From Halopseudomonas formosensis (GTDB lineage Bacteria; Pseudomonadota; Gammaproteobacteria; Pseudomonadales; Pseudomonadaceae): 64,000 bases of DNA. A program made the translations under genes and the position numbers. Within the stretch, counting starts at the first letter, position 1. Each line of letters begins with the position of its first letter. The DNA lies in contig NZ_FOYD01000004.1 of the NCBI RefSeq assembly GCF_900115905.1, positions 62,001-126,000 of the forward strand, given 5' to 3'. Under the pieces are notes generated by a model, which saw only the letters and a program-made list of their open reading frames with translations, ran no database searches and was not told the DNA's origin. This document shows, piece after piece, positions 18,612 through 28,938 of the stretch.

Positions 18612-19799
18612 ATGCCGTTTCGCCTGTTACTGATTCTCGGTGGGTTGAGTGCCTTCGGCCCACTGGCCATCGACCTGTATCTGCCCGCCTTTCCGGCCAT
18701 GGCGCGGAGTTTTGCCACCGACACCGAGCATGTACAGCTGAGCCTGTCGGTCTATTTTGTCGGTCTGGCGCTGGGGCAGGTGTTCTACGGTCCCGTGGCG
18801 GATCGCTTCGGACGGCGCAAGCCGCTGCTGTTCGGTATCGGCCTGTTTACCCTGGCTTCGCTGGGCTGCGCCCTGGCGCCGACCCTGGAGTGGCTGCTGG
18901 TGGCGCGCTTTGCCCAGGCGCTCGGTGGCTGCGGTGGCATGGTGGTCAACCGGGCGGTGGTGCGCGATCTGTGCTCGCCGATCGAGTCGGCGCGGGTGTT
19001 CTCCAAGCTGATGCTGGTCATGGGCATTGCCCCCATCCTGGCGCCGCTGGCCGGTGGCTGGTTGATGCTGGTCGGGGGCTGGCACAGCATCTTCGGCTTC
19101 CTGACCCTGTTTTCCGCCGCCTTCTGGGTGCTGGTGTGGCTGCGTCTGCCTGAGACGCTGCCCGCCGATGCGCCGCGCAGCCGGCTGTCCGGCGCACTGG
19201 GCAGCTACGCAAGACTGCTGCGCGCCCCGGAATTCATGTTCCATGCACTGACCGGTGGGTTGGCCATGGCCGGCATGTTCGCCTACATCGCCGGTTCGCC
19301 CTTCGTGTTCATCCAGCTGTATGGCGTGCCGGCGGAACATTACGGCTGGCTGTTCGGCATCAACTCCGCCGGCTTCATTCTTGCCGCGCAGTTCAATGGG
19401 CGCTTTCTGCGCCGGCGTACACCCCTGCAGCTGCTGCGCACCACCACCCTCTGTTTCATGGCCGGCACTCTGCTGCTGCCGGTCATTGCGCTGTTGCGGA
19501 CCGACTCCCTGTGGCCGCTGATGCTGCCGCTGTTCTTCTGCATGGCCTCGCTGGCGCTGGTGGTGCCCAACTCCTCGGCCTGTGCGCTGGCCGGGCAGGG
19601 CCATCAGGCCGGCGTCGCCTCGGCGCTGATGGGCACCATGCAGTTTGCCATTGCCGGGGTGATGTCGGCACTGGTGGGGGCGTTGCATGACGGCACGGCG
19701 GTACCGATGACGGCGATCATCGCGGCCTGTGGTGTCGGGTCGGCGGGAATGGCGCTGATGGCCAGGCGGGTTGGAAGCGTCGAGTTTGGCGTGAGGTAG
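18612..19799 (+). CDS. Bcr/CflA-type MFS drug exporter
   Basis: 395-aa major-facilitator antiporter with twelve helices. The N-terminal GPLAIDLYLPAFPAM is typical of the Bcr/CflA (DHA1) family, and the loop 2-3 motif GPVADRFGRRKPLL is intact. The ATG at 18612 gives the usual start MPFRLLLILG; an ATG at 18591 would add seven residues. Relatives export bicyclomycin, sulfonamides or dipeptides; the substrate here is unknown. It ends in a strong hairpin shared with convergent fabB. Confidence 0.9.
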   Translation: MPFRLLLILGGLSAFGPLAIDLYLPAFPAMARSFATDTEHVQLSLSVYFVGLALGQVFYGPVADRFGRRKPLLFGIGLFTLASLGCALAPTLEWLLVARFAQALGGCGGMVVNRAVVRDLCSPIESARVFSKLMLVMGIAPILAPLAGGWLMLVGGWHSIFGFLTLFSAAFWVLVWLRLPETLPADAPRSRLSGALGSYARLLRAPEFMFHALTGGLAMAGMFAYIAGSPFVFIQLYGVPAEHYGWLFGINSAGFILAAQFNGRFLRRRTPLQLLRTTTLCFMAGTLLLPVIALLRTDSLWPLMLPLFFCMASLALVVPNSSACALAGQGHQAGVASALMGTMQFAIAGVMSALVGALHDGTAVPMTAIIAACGVGSAGMALMARRVGSVEFGVR

Positions 19800-19808
19800 A
19801 AGGGGCGT

Positions 19809-19833
19809 CCCCCTCTCCCGCAGGGAGAGGGGG
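19809..19833. terminator. Perfect GC hairpin between the MFS gene and fabB
   Basis: An 11-bp perfect stem CCCCCTCTCCC / GGGAGAGGGGG with a GCA loop lies between the two convergent stops. There is no T-run, so it is either a Rho-assisted bidirectional terminator or a copy of the dispersed CCCTCTCCC...GGGAGAGGG palindrome common in many proteobacterial genomes. Confidence 0.6.
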
Positions 19834-19843
19834 CAGGGGCTTA

Positions 19844-21061
19844 TCAGGCCCCGGTCCAGCGCTTGAGTACCAGAGTGGCGTTGGTGCCACCGAAGCCGAA
19901 GCTGTTGGACATGATCAGATCCACCGCCTGATCCAGGCGCTCGCGCAGGATCGGCAGGCCGGCGGCGTTCTCGTCCAGCTCCTCGATGTTGGCCGAGGCG
20001 GCAAGGAAGTTGTCACGCATCATCAGCAGGCAATAGATGGCTTCCTGCACACCGGCGGCGCCCAGGGAGTGGCCGGAGAGGCTCTTGGTCGAGCTGATCT
20101 TCGGTGCCTTGTCGCCGAACACTTCACGGATGGCCTTGAGCTCGGCCACGTCACCCACCGGGGTGGAAGTGCCGTGGGTGTTGAGGTAGTCGATGGTGCC
20201 GTCAACGGTGGCCAGGGCCTGCTGCATGCAGCGTACTGCGCCTTCGCCGCTCGGGGCTACCATGTCGTAGCCGTCGGAGGTGGCGCCGTAGCCAACCACT
20301 TCGGCGTAGATCTTGGCGCCGCGGGCCAGGGCGTGTTCCAGCTCCTCGACCACGACCATGCCGCCGCCGCCGGCGATGACGAAGCCGTCACGCTTGGCGT
20401 CGTAGGCACGGGAGGCCTTTTCCGGGGTGTCGTTGTACTGGGTGGACAGCGCGCCCATGGCGTCGAACAGCATGGACTGGCTCCAGTGCTCCTCTTCACC
20501 GCCACCGGCAAAGATCACGTCCTGCTTGCCCATCTGGATCTGCTCCATGGCCGCGCCGATGCAGTGCGCGCTGGTGGCACAGGCGGAGGAGATGGAATAG
20601 TTGACGCCCTTGATCTTGAACGGGGTAGCCAGACAGGCGGAGACGGTGCTGCCCATGGTACGCGGTACGCGATAGGGCCCGATCTTCTTCACGCCCTTGT
20701 CACGCAGGATGTCCACGGACTCCATCTGGTTCAGGGTGGAGGCGCCACCGCTGCCGGCGATCAGGCCGGTGCGTACGTTGCTGACCTGCTCCTCGCTCAG
20801 GCCGGCGTCGGCGATGGCCTGCTGCATGGACAGATAGGCGAAGGCGGCGGCATCGCCCATGAAACGCTTGATCTTGCGGTCGATGGCGGCGTCCAGGTCA
20901 ATCTTCACGCTGCCGGAGACCTGGCTGCGCAGGCCCATTTCCGCGTATTCGGGGTTGTGGGTAATGCCCGACTTGCCCTCTTTCAGGCTGGCAGCAACGC
21001 TTTCCAGATCCTGGCCGAGGCAGGAGACGATGCCCATACCGGTAATCACGACGCGACGCAT
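19844..21061 (-). CDS. fabB: FabB, beta-ketoacyl-ACP synthase I
   Basis: 405-aa condensing enzyme that extends cis-3-decenoyl-ACP in unsaturated fatty-acid synthesis. The nucleophile Cys161 sits in [10 protein letters not shown], and the two active-site histidines in [11 protein letters not shown] and [11 protein letters not shown]. Length and motifs match FabB rather than FabF. It lies 11 nt after fabA on the same strand, the classic fabAB operon of pseudomonads. Confidence 0.97.
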   Translation of the reverse strand: MRRVVITGMGIVSCLGQDLESVAASLKEGKSGITHNPEYAEMGLRSQVSGSVKIDLDAAIDRKIKRFMGDAAAFAYLSMQQAIADAGLSEEQVSNVRTGLIAGSGGASTLNQMESVDILRDKGVKKIGPYRVPRTMGSTVSACLATPFKIKGVNYSISSACATSAHCIGAAMEQIQMGKQDVIFAGGGEEEHWSQSMLFDAMGALSTQYNDTPEKASRAYDAKRDGFVIAGGGGMVVVEELEHALARGAKIYAEVVGYGATSDGYDMVAPSGEGAVRCMQQALATVDGTIDYLNTHGTSTPVGDVAELKAIREVFGDKAPKISSTKSLSGHSLGAAGVQEAIYCLLMMRDNFLAASANIEELDENAAGLPILRERLDQAVDLIMSNSFGFGGTNATLVLKRWTGA

Positions 21062-21072
21062 AGTGATGATCC

Positions 21073-21588
21073 TCAGAAACTATCAGTGGAAGTGAACAGA
21101 CCCACCCGCAGACCTTCTGCCGTGTAGATCTCGCGGCCGTCAACCGCTACGCTGCCATCGGCGATACCCAGCGTGAGGGCCCGGTTGATGGTGCGCTTGA
21201 TATGAATGGTGTAGGTGACCTTCTTCGCATCCGGCAGTACCTGACCGAAGAATTTCACCTCGCCGGAGCCCAGTGCGCGGCCGCGGCCCTGATAGCCGAG
21301 CCAGCCCAGGTGGAAGCCGACCAGCTGCCACATGGCGTCCAGGCCGAGGCAGCCGGGCATGACCGGGTCGCCTTCGAAATGGCACTGGAAGAACCACAGG
21401 TCTGGATGGATATCGAGCTCGGCAACGATCTCGCCCTTGCCGAAGCGGCCGCCAGTGTCGCTGATGTGGGTGATGCGATCGATCATCAGCATGTTGGGGG
21501 CGGGCAACTGTGCGTTACCGGGGCCGAATAGTTCGCCACGACTGCATTTGAGCAGTTCTTCCCGGGTATACGCATTCTGTTTTGACAT
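21073..21588 (-). CDS. fabA: FabA, beta-hydroxydecanoyl-ACP dehydratase/isomerase
   Basis: 171-aa bifunctional enzyme that dehydrates 3-hydroxydecanoyl-ACP and isomerises the product to the cis-3 form, the branch point to unsaturated fatty acids. Catalytic His70 ([14 protein letters not shown]) and Asp84 (GLDAMWQL) are both in place. AGGAG precedes the ATG. It is first of the fabAB operon. I could not find a convincing FabR/DesT-like palindrome in the ~300 bp upstream, so its regulation is open. Confidence 0.97.
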   Translation of the reverse strand: MSKQNAYTREELLKCSRGELFGPGNAQLPAPNMLMIDRITHISDTGGRFGKGEIVAELDIHPDLWFFQCHFEGDPVMPGCLGLDAMWQLVGFHLGWLGYQGRGRALGSGEVKFFGQVLPDAKKVTYTIHIKRTINRALTLGIADGSVAVDGREIYTAEGLRVGLFTSTDSF

Positions 21589-21896
21589 AGAGGCTCCTGC
21601 TCTACCCCGTTCGGCGGGGCGCTATTGTTTCGGCATGGCGGGGGTTGATTGAGGATGAAACCGCCAGCGTTAGCTCAGACTATCAGGCGATGATGAAAGT
21701 CACACCTGCACGACAGGCGTTGAGGATACCTGTGATGGGGGCTGAGAACAAAAAAAGGTTCATTGCGGGTGATTCAAAATACGCGGCGACTCGTGGTTGT
21801 TCACATGTACGGGCATGATGGTTCTCAGGGAAAGACCTCGTTCACTGATTCGAGCTGTTGCTTGGGTGCAAGGCTTGCTGGGGTGCAGCGCCGCGC
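21589..21896. other. Non-coding stretch upstream of fabA
   Basis: About 300 bp of leader and promoter DNA for fabA (minus strand). It holds a short CCCCG-TTCGG-CGGGG hairpin at about 21606-21620, close to the fabA start. No reading frame here has an RBS or plausible protein. No tRNA or sRNA could be recognised. Confidence 0.5.
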
Positions 21897-22057
21897 CGAC
21901 ACGCCGTGAATACTTCCCTGTAGGCTCGCGGTTTTCGTCCCTGAAAACCAACAGCTGCTCAGATGTTTCCGCCGGAGCGTTGGGACGCCTCCGGTACGAC
22001 CGTTTGATGTCAGGGATGACATCAACGAGCCCACATGGACGTGTTCACGGCGTGTCG
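21897..22057. repeat. Pair of facing REP-like elements
   Basis: A 32-bp segment at 21897-21928 returns as its reverse complement at 22026-22057 with about 28 of 32 positions identical (both begin CGACACGCCGTGAA). Next to each arm, on the inner side, lies a 6-bp perfect hairpin with a TCCCT-like loop: GTTTTC-GTCCCT-GAAAAC (21931-21948) and GATGTC-AGGGAT-GACATC (22006-22023). A third hairpin (CCGGA..GCGT-TGGG-ACGC..TCCGG, 21972-21994) forms the centre. Each half therefore looks like one REP unit (arm plus small hairpin) in head-to-head orientation. Confidence 0.75.
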
Positions 22058-22131
22058 TAGCGGAGGCGTGCCAGCGCGGAGGCTTGCACTGACGCCGGCC
22101 CCATCAGATCCTGCAGCGGCCAGCCGGGGGC

Positions 22132-23700
22132 TCAGTCGAGCACCCCATATTGCGCCTGAAACTGATCACGCAGCTCCCGCTTGAGCACCTTGCCGATGGC
22201 GCTGCGGGGCAGTTCGTCGGTGATGATCACGCGGTTAAGGCGCTGGGTCTTGCCGACCTGGGCGTTGAACCACTGCAGAATGTCATCGGCGCTGATGCTG
22301 GTGCCCGGTTTGGGGACCACGTAGCCCACCGGGGTCTCGCCCCAGCTGGTGGACTGCACGCCTATCACGGTCACTTCCAGCAGGTCGGGGTGCTGGCGCA
22401 GCACCGCTTCCAGGTCGCTGGGGTAGATGTTGAAGCCGCCGCTGATGATCATGTCCTTGCGTCTGTCCATCAGCGTCAGGAAACCGTCCTCGTCGAAGCG
22501 GCCGACGTCGCCGGTGCGGATGAAGCGCTTGCCGGTGCTGTCGTACCACTCGGCTTCGGCGGTCTTCTCCGGTTTGTTCAGATAACCGGTCATCATGGCG
22601 ACGGAATGACCTACCACCTCGCCGATCTCGCCGCGGGGCAGTTCATTGCCATCCTCGTCGATCACCCGCATGTCGTGGCCGTCGAGGGGGTGGCCGACGG
22701 TATGCAGCTTGTCCGGGTGCTGGTGGGCTACCAGCATGCAGGAGCCGCCACCTTCGGTCATGCCGTAGAACTCCACCAGACCGCCCGGCCACCGGGCCAG
22801 CACGTCGGCCTTGAGTTCGCCGTGGAAGGGCGCGCTGGTGCTGAACTTCATCTGGAAGCTGGACAGATCGTACTTGTCGAAGTCCGGGCGGGCCATGATG
22901 CGCTGGTACTGCACCGGCACCAGCATGGTATGGGTGGCGCGGTGCTCCTGGGCCAGCTCGAGGTAGCGCTGGGCGTCGAACCTGGCCATCAGCACCAGAG
23001 TGCCGCCCAGACCGATGGTCGGCAGGAAGGACACCAGGGTGGTGTTGGAGTACAGCGGGGTGGACATCAGGGTCACGCAGTCCGGGCCGTAGCCGAAGGC
23101 AATGCCGCGCTGGATGTGGGACCAGCGCATCAGGTGGTCGTGGACGATGCCCTTGGGCTCGCCGGTGGTCCCCGAGGAATAGATGACGTTGAACAGGGTC
23201 TGCGGGGTCAGTTCGACCGGGGCCGGCGGGGTGTCGGCCAGCCACTGGCTCAGGGCCGGGTGGGCGGGGCCGTCATCCAGGCTCAGCAGCGGAATGTCGA
23301 TGCGCGGGGTCACCGGCTCCAGGGCGCGGGCCACCGCGGTGTCGACGAAGAACAGCCGGGCGGCGGAGTCGCGCAGCATGGTCAGCAGGCTGTCGTTGGT
23401 GGAGGAAGGCGCCAGGGGGGCGACCACCACGCCGGCGCGCAGCGCGGCCAGAAACATGACCACATAGGCAATGGAGTTGGCCGCGCAGATGGCGATGGCG
23501 TCACCGGGGCGCAGGCCGTCACGCTGCAGGGCGGCGACGGCGCGGTCTACCTGGCTGTTCAACTGGGCGTAGTTGAGCTGCTGTCCATCCTGGATGACCG
23601 CCGGATGCTCGGCCCGGTGCTGCGCATGCAGCGCCAGCAGTTGCGGCAGGGTGGTGAAGGGGGACTCCAGAGTGATCGGATAAACGGCTGTCGCAGTCAT
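22132..23700 (-). CDS. AMP-dependent acyl-CoA synthetase (class I adenylate-forming)
   Basis: 522-aa enzyme expected to activate a carboxylic acid with ATP to the acyl-AMP and then the CoA thioester. The P-loop-like motif is YSSGTTGEPKG, then YGMTEGG (motif A5), TGDVGRFDEDGF and the C-terminal catalytic lysine motif PRSAIGKVLKRELR. The ATG at 23700 is preferred, with GGAAG upstream; an ATG 39 nt earlier is possible. No signal peptide is visible. The substrate is unknown: a fatty or aromatic acid, by family. It lies alone between the REP-like element and the kinase operon. Confidence 0.88.
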   Translation of the reverse strand: MTATAVYPITLESPFTTLPQLLALHAQHRAEHPAVIQDGQQLNYAQLNSQVDRAVAALQRDGLRPGDAIAICAANSIAYVVMFLAALRAGVVVAPLAPSSTNDSLLTMLRDSAARLFFVDTAVARALEPVTPRIDIPLLSLDDGPAHPALSQWLADTPPAPVELTPQTLFNVIYSSGTTGEPKGIVHDHLMRWSHIQRGIAFGYGPDCVTLMSTPLYSNTTLVSFLPTIGLGGTLVLMARFDAQRYLELAQEHRATHTMLVPVQYQRIMARPDFDKYDLSSFQMKFSTSAPFHGELKADVLARWPGGLVEFYGMTEGGGSCMLVAHQHPDKLHTVGHPLDGHDMRVIDEDGNELPRGEIGEVVGHSVAMMTGYLNKPEKTAEAEWYDSTGKRFIRTGDVGRFDEDGFLTLMDRRKDMIISGGFNIYPSDLEAVLRQHPDLLEVTVIGVQSTSWGETPVGYVVPKPGTSISADDILQWFNAQVGKTQRLNRVIITDELPRSAIGKVLKRELRDQFQAQYGVLD

Positions 23701-23796
23701 GGCGAGAGTACTTCCGTAAGCAGTTTCAGTGGGCCTCAAGTGTCTCGCTTCGGGGCAATGGAATCCATGCCCCGGTGCCGGCGGAATAATCCCTGA

Positions 23797-25719
23797 TCAA
23801 TCAGACTGATGCTGCGATTCGGAGCCGTCGAAACGGGCCAGCACCTGCTGCAGGGCCTTGCGGGTAACGGGTTTGGCGAGGAAGCCCTGCATTCCGGCCT
23901 GCTCGGCACGCTGGCGCGCTTCAGCCGAGGTGCTGGCGGTCACGGCGACGCAGGGCAGGGGCCGCAGGCCCAGTTGGCGACAGTGCTCTACATACCGGAG
24001 GTAGACCTCGTCGCCGTCCACATCGGGCAGCTGCAGGTCCATGAGGATCAGCGAGAACTGCTGACGCTGTTCCTGCAGCAGCTGCAGGGCCTGCTGCCCC
24101 TCGCTGACCATGACCACCGGCCAGTGCAGGTTGCGCAGCATGCCTTCCATGACCATCTGGTTGACCGGGTTGTCCTCCACCAGCAATACCGGCAGGGCGG
24201 CGGCCGGTATGACCGGCTCGCCATCGTTGCCAGCCACGCCGGCTTCCGCGGCAAGCTCCAGCGGGATGGACAGGGTGAAGCAGGAGCCCACTCCGGGCTG
24301 GCTGCTGGCCCGCAGGTGTCCGCCCATCTTGTGGGCCAGATTGCGGGCGATGGCCAGGCCCAGGCCGGTGCCACCGAAACGACGGGAGGTGCTGCTGTCT
24401 TCCTGCTGGAAGGCGTCGAACATCTGTTCCAGGCGGGCGCTGTCGATGCCTATCCCGGTGTCCATGACCTCGCATACCAGTTGCAGGCGCCGTTCCTCGG
24501 TGCTCTGCCAGCGTGCCCTGAGGCAGACGCTGCCCTGCTCGGTGAACTTGAGCGCGTTGCCCAGCAGGTTGACCAGCACCTGGCGCAGTCGAGTGGGATC
24601 GCCGATGACTACCGGGGCCTCGGGGGTGCCTTCGATGTCCAGCGACAGCGTCAGTCCACGCTGGCCGGCGGCATAGTCGAAGGCCTGGGTGGTACGCAGC
24701 AGCAGACGTGCCAGCTCGAAGCGGATGTGCTCGAGCTCGAAGGCATCGCGCTCGATACGGGACAGGTCGAGGATGTCGTTGATGATCTTCAGCAGGTGAT
24801 CGGTCGATTCGCTGGCGACGCTGACGTACTCGCGCTGCTCCCCGCTGAGCTCCGTGGTGTCCAGCAGTTGCAGCATGCCCATGACGCCGTTGAGTGGCGT
24901 ACGCAACTCGTGGCTCATCATGGCGAGGAAGTCCGATTTCGCCCGGCTGGCCTGTTCCGCCTGCTCCCGCGCGCTGACCAGTTGTGTCACGGTTTCCGAC
25001 TGGCGTGCCTCAGCGGCCTGCAGGGTCGCTGCAAGGTGATTGAGGTTGCTCATCAGCTCGCCGATCTCGCTGTCCTCCCGCACCTGCAGGCGGGTGTCCA
25101 GATGCCCCTCCTGCAAGGCCCTGACCGCATTGCGCATGTCCACCAGGGGGCGGGCCAGGGCGCGGGCCAGACGCGTGGACAGCAGCAAAGCCGCAAGCAG
25201 GGCGACGGCACTGAACAGCAGACTGCGCATGAGGATGCCGCGTTGACGCTCGATGAAATGCTGATAGCTGAGGCTGACCGCCACGCTGCCCACCTGTTGT
25301 GGTGCGGTCGTGACCGAGTCGCTGTTGAGCAGGAAAAGGTCGTAGTACACCGGCACCTGCTGCCGCCGAATCTCGGCGGTGAAGGTGCGCAGGTGTCTTT
25401 CGTCAAGGTCCCCCTGGTGCAGCATGGCCAGGGATTGGCCGTGCTGGTCGAAGACCTCGATCCGCTGCACGTTGGCAATGCTCAGCGAGCTGGCTACCAG
25501 GTTCTCCAGCAGTGCCAGGTTGCCGGTGAGCACCGCATATTCGGTGGCCGGTGCCAGCTGGTCGGCAATCAGCTGGCCGGTGGTCTGCATTTCCTGATCC
25601 AGCGCGTCCAGCCGAACGTGGGTGAAGAAGGTCACCAGCAGCACGCCGAGCAGGGCGGCCGGGATCAGGGTGATCAGGATCAGGCGGCGCTGTATGCCAC
25701 CGCGTTGCAGGAAATTCAT
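23797..25719 (-). CDS. Hybrid sensor histidine kinase (PA1611-like position)
   Basis: 640-aa inner-membrane kinase: TM1 about 13-33, a periplasmic sensor of ~125 residues, TM2 about 162-182, HAMP 183-235, HisKA with phosphoacceptor His270 ([12 protein letters not shown]), an ATPase domain (N-box near Asn388, DTGIGI at 420, GGTGLGL), and a receiver with Asp561 ([13 protein letters not shown]). There is no C-terminal HPt domain, so phosphate must pass to a separate HPt protein. Its place between fabA and gpsA is that of P. aeruginosa PA1611, which acts through HptB and binds RetS; orthology is inferred. The start overlaps the upstream gene by four bases. Confidence 0.93.
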   Translation of the reverse strand: MNFLQRGGIQRRLILITLIPAALLGVLLVTFFTHVRLDALDQEMQTTGQLIADQLAPATEYAVLTGNLALLENLVASSLSIANVQRIEVFDQHGQSLAMLHQGDLDERHLRTFTAEIRRQQVPVYYDLFLLNSDSVTTAPQQVGSVAVSLSYQHFIERQRGILMRSLLFSAVALLAALLLSTRLARALARPLVDMRNAVRALQEGHLDTRLQVREDSEIGELMSNLNHLAATLQAAEARQSETVTQLVSAREQAEQASRAKSDFLAMMSHELRTPLNGVMGMLQLLDTTELSGEQREYVSVASESTDHLLKIINDILDLSRIERDAFELEHIRFELARLLLRTTQAFDYAAGQRGLTLSLDIEGTPEAPVVIGDPTRLRQVLVNLLGNALKFTEQGSVCLRARWQSTEERRLQLVCEVMDTGIGIDSARLEQMFDAFQQEDSSTSRRFGGTGLGLAIARNLAHKMGGHLRASSQPGVGSCFTLSIPLELAAEAGVAGNDGEPVIPAAALPVLLVEDNPVNQMVMEGMLRNLHWPVVMVSEGQQALQLLQEQRQQFSLILMDLQLPDVDGDEVYLRYVEHCRQLGLRPLPCVAVTASTSAEARQRAEQAGMQGFLAKPVTRKALQQVLARFDGSESQHQSD

Positions 25720-26633
25720 GGTGTCTGGCTCTCCCTCATCCGGATGAGTCTCAGCAGCTGTGCGTCATCGGGCGGCGGCAGGCCGAGTGAGCGTGCGACC
25801 TGCGGATTGCTGAGTACCGAGTAATGTTGGGGGTAGTTCAGTGCGCCGTTCTGCCAGGGTTGCTGGAACAGCTGGTGTACGCTCATGGCCATGTCGCGCG
25901 GCGAGCTGTAGGTAGTGCTGAGACTGCCGGCGGCGATGAAGGGAGCAGATGGTCCGATCAGCACCCGGTTGCGGTTGTAACTGGTCAGCAGCAGGGACTT
26001 GATGGTGGTGGCATTGTAAATGTCGGGGTCGTCGATGCCGATGAGCACTTCACTGCTGTCGAGGACCCGGGACAGACCGCGCAGCAGCTCTCGCTGCTGG
26101 TGTACTTCGCTGGCAACCAGCCCCAGCCCCTGCTGGCGTGCGGCCTGGTGCCAGAGCGGCAGCTGCCATTGCTGGCCACTGCTGTGCAGCAGGCCGACGG
26201 TCTGCAGGCGCGGAATCAGCAGTTGCGCCAGCAGCAGCTGGCGTTCCGGCCTGGCACTGGCAAGCAATATCTGCACATGGTCCGGGTAGCTGGCGCCGGG
26301 CTCGAGTTGATCGAGGGTGACGTAGGTGGCGATGGTCGGCGTCCGCGAGGTCTGGGTCAGGCGCCATTGCAGTGCCTCCACCCCCATGGTGACGGCCAGG
26401 GGCGTGGAATCCAGATCCGGCAACTGGTCGATCTGCCGGCTGAGCACCTCCAGCTCCGGGTGCTGCTCCTGAAGTGTGGCGATGAAAGTGCGGGTCAGCT
26501 CGGTTTCCCGGGGCTTGATGACCAGCAGCCCCTCGGCCCGGACCTGCATGCAGAGCAGGCACAGCAGTACCAGCAGGCACAGCCGCCACGGCGTCATGGC
26601 CCGGTCATGCCTGTGAGTGAAGGCTGGCGACAT
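25716..26633 (-). CDS. Periplasmic ABC-type substrate-binding protein
   Basis: 305 aa as given, or 293 aa from the internal ATG at 26597. A hydrophobic stretch (WRLCLLVLLCLLCMQVRA) gives a signal peptide ending near ...VRAEG. The mature part has the two-lobed layout of the ABC_sub_bind/COG2984-type binding proteins, with a lobe-linking IGIDDPDIYNATTIKSLLLTSY segment. No permease or ATPase gene is nearby. It lies between a TonB-dependent receptor and a hybrid kinase and overlaps the kinase start (ATGA), so it more likely presents a ligand to the kinase than feeds a transporter (inference). Confidence 0.78.
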   Translation of the reverse strand: MSPAFTHRHDRAMTPWRLCLLVLLCLLCMQVRAEGLLVIKPRETELTRTFIATLQEQHPELEVLSRQIDQLPDLDSTPLAVTMGVEALQWRLTQTSRTPTIATYVTLDQLEPGASYPDHVQILLASARPERQLLLAQLLIPRLQTVGLLHSSGQQWQLPLWHQAARQQGLGLVASEVHQQRELLRGLSRVLDSSEVLIGIDDPDIYNATTIKSLLLTSYNRNRVLIGPSAPFIAAGSLSTTYSSPRDMAMSVHQLFQQPWQNGALNYPQHYSVLSNPQVARSLGLPPPDDAQLLRLIRMRESQTP

Positions 26634-26658
26634 TCCCTTGTCCCCGTGCAGGCATGGT

Positions 26659-28848
26659 TCAGAAATTCAGCTCGGCGCTGAGGTAATAGTGGCTGCGACT
26701 GTCAAATCGGTTCTCCTCCCAGGTCAGCGCCTCGTCGTCCAGTCGGTACTGCCAGGTCAGTGCCAGCGCCAGGCTGCTGCGGTCGGCGAGGGCAAACTGC
26801 TTCTCTATACGCGAGTCCAGGCGCTCGAAGCGCAGCTCGTTCAGATGGTCGGCACCATAGTAGATCAGGCTGGTGCGTATCTGCCCCGGCCATTCCCGCA
26901 GCCAGGCGGCACTGCCGGAGTGTCGGGCCGTCAGTCGTGAATCGCGCTTATTGCTGGCATCGAAGGCGATATAAGCATAGGTCAGACGCAGCCGATCCAT
27001 GCTGCTGAACGCCCAGTCCAGTTCACCCTCGGCGCCCTTGAAGCGGATGCTGGAGCGGTTGTCGGGCCGGAAATCGTCTACTTTCAGCGGCTCGCTGTTC
27101 ATGCCGGTGACGCGTTCCTGGAAGGCGCGCACATCCAGTTGCAGTCCCAGCAGGGGAAAGTGGCCGTTGTAACCGACCTCGTGGGAGCGCATGCGTTCCT
27201 GGTGCAGATCCCCGGGGCCGCGGGCCCAGCCGTAATGGGTCACCGGGCCGCTCAACGGACCGGTCACCTCGCGCAGCCGGTAGTGCCAGTTGGCATGATT
27301 CTCGTACATGTCGGGCGAGCGCACCGCTTCGGCATAGACCAGTCGCAGACTGTGCAGCGGCGCCAGGAAGAAATGGGTGGCCAGGCGTGGCGAGAAGGAG
27401 TCGCCGATCAGCTGCTCGTACTCGTACATGCCGCCGGCCTGGAACAGCCAGCGCTGATTCGGGCGATACTCCAGATTGCCGAACAGCTGGGTGACCTGAT
27501 TGTCCACGGTGCCGTTGAAAAAGGTCTCGGAGCTGGCCCGGTCGTGGCGATAGCTGGCGCCGCTGAGCAGACGCAGTTCCGGGGTCAGCCGCAGGACATC
27601 CTGTATCTCCACATGGGTTCGGGTCTCGCGGATGTTCTCGTTGATCCGCCCACAGACCGGGTCACCGTTGTTGTAGAGCGGGACCTGGTCCCGTACCCGT
27701 GCGGCCAGTTCGGCCATCTGCGGCGTGTAGGCCTCGCCTTCGATACCCATGTAGTAATCGATATAGGAGTCCATGCTCTCGGTCTGGGTGCTCTCCAGAT
27801 AGCTTCTGACCCGGCGCGCGGCGAGCTGGCTCAGGCCGCTGAGCTCAAGCAGAGCAGGCGAGAAGGCGACCGGCGACTCGCAGACCCGCCAGTCGCGCAG
27901 GCGCCCGGCATGCTGGGCGTAGGCCTGCACCTGCAATTGATGGTCGGGATTGATATCCAGCTTCCACAGGCCGAGGGTAGAGAAGTCCCGTCCCCGTATA
28001 TCCGCATCGGGCTGATGGGCGGCGATGGCTTGGTCCAGGGGTTTGTCGAACTTGTTGTGATTGAAGTAGGTACTGAATTCGTAATAACTCTGGCGGCTGG
28101 CCTCGCTGGCCGCCATCTGCCAGTCCAGGGTCTGGTTCGGGGCCAGCTGCCAGGCATGGCGCAGATTGAAGCGGGTGGCGCGCATGCCGTCACGGTAGTC
28201 GTTGCCGCCCTTATCATGATCGAAGCCGTTGTCCTGCTGAGTTGACAGGCTCATGCGCCAGTTGTGCTGCAGCGATCCACCACTGTGGCTGGCATACACA
28301 TCGCGTACGCCACGGGTACCCTGGGTGTACTTGAGGGTGGTGCCGTGGTTTTCCATCGGCAGACGGGTGACGATATTGATCACGCCCATCAGGGCATTGG
28401 CCCCGTAGGCGGCCGTGTTGGGGCCGCGAAAGACCTCGATGCGATCGATGTCCTCGATGGCCAGCGCCAGTTCGCTCCAGTCCACGGTGGCCAGGCCCGG
28501 CCGATAAACCGAGCGGCCATCGACCAGCACCTGCAGGCGCCGCGCCTCGGTAACGTTGGTGCCGTGCAGGTTGACGTTCATCTGGTTGCCCCGGCGATAG
28601 CCGACATGCATGCCCGGTACCAGCCGGAGAATTTCCGGGATATTGCGTGCGCCGCTGGCACGGATCAGTTCCCTGTCCAGCACCGTCATGCTGCCGGGGA
28701 CATCCGCCGGCGCCTGTTTCAGGCGTGTCGCGCTGAGTACCGTCGGCAGCTCCAGCGGATCCAGGCTGTCAGCACAGAGGGGGTGGGCTGTCAGTCCCAG
28801 ACACAGGGTCAGCAGCGCGGCGGCAGTTGGCGAGGAGGGTGTTGGCAT
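26659..28848 (-). CDS. TonB-dependent outer-membrane receptor
   Basis: 729 aa from the ATG at 28848; an upstream GTG reading is disfavoured. A signal peptide (about 1-26) precedes a plug domain (about 35-150; [65 protein letters not shown]) and a 22-strand barrel ending in the usual terminal phenylalanine (YYLSAELNF). No FecR/sigma signalling extension is seen at the N-terminus. The ligand is unknown: siderophore, vitamin or metal complex. It is first of a three-gene unit with the binding protein and kinase, and divergent from gpsA. Confidence 0.9.
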   Translation of the reverse strand: MPTPSSPTAAALLTLCLGLTAHPLCADSLDPLELPTVLSATRLKQAPADVPGSMTVLDRELIRASGARNIPEILRLVPGMHVGYRRGNQMNVNLHGTNVTEARRLQVLVDGRSVYRPGLATVDWSELALAIEDIDRIEVFRGPNTAAYGANALMGVINIVTRLPMENHGTTLKYTQGTRGVRDVYASHSGGSLQHNWRMSLSTQQDNGFDHDKGGNDYRDGMRATRFNLRHAWQLAPNQTLDWQMAASEASRQSYYEFSTYFNHNKFDKPLDQAIAAHQPDADIRGRDFSTLGLWKLDINPDHQLQVQAYAQHAGRLRDWRVCESPVAFSPALLELSGLSQLAARRVRSYLESTQTESMDSYIDYYMGIEGEAYTPQMAELAARVRDQVPLYNNGDPVCGRINENIRETRTHVEIQDVLRLTPELRLLSGASYRHDRASSETFFNGTVDNQVTQLFGNLEYRPNQRWLFQAGGMYEYEQLIGDSFSPRLATHFFLAPLHSLRLVYAEAVRSPDMYENHANWHYRLREVTGPLSGPVTHYGWARGPGDLHQERMRSHEVGYNGHFPLLGLQLDVRAFQERVTGMNSEPLKVDDFRPDNRSSIRFKGAEGELDWAFSSMDRLRLTYAYIAFDASNKRDSRLTARHSGSAAWLREWPGQIRTSLIYYGADHLNELRFERLDSRIEKQFALADRSSLALALTWQYRLDDEALTWEENRFDSRSHYYLSAELNF

Positions 28849-28938
28849 GGGAGTTTCTGGGTTGGTTTCACAATGCTGGCATGGTAACGGCACGCTCCGG
28901 TTTTTTCATCATCGCTTCGCTGTTATCGTTGACGAACA

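Noticed and set aside
21589-21896. FabR/DesT operator for fabA
   Set aside because: No dyad resembling either consensus could be found by eye in the upstream region.
21760-22060. Short reading frames in the fabA-ligase gap
   Set aside because: No RBS and they run through the REP-like inverted repeat; better explained as non-coding DNA.
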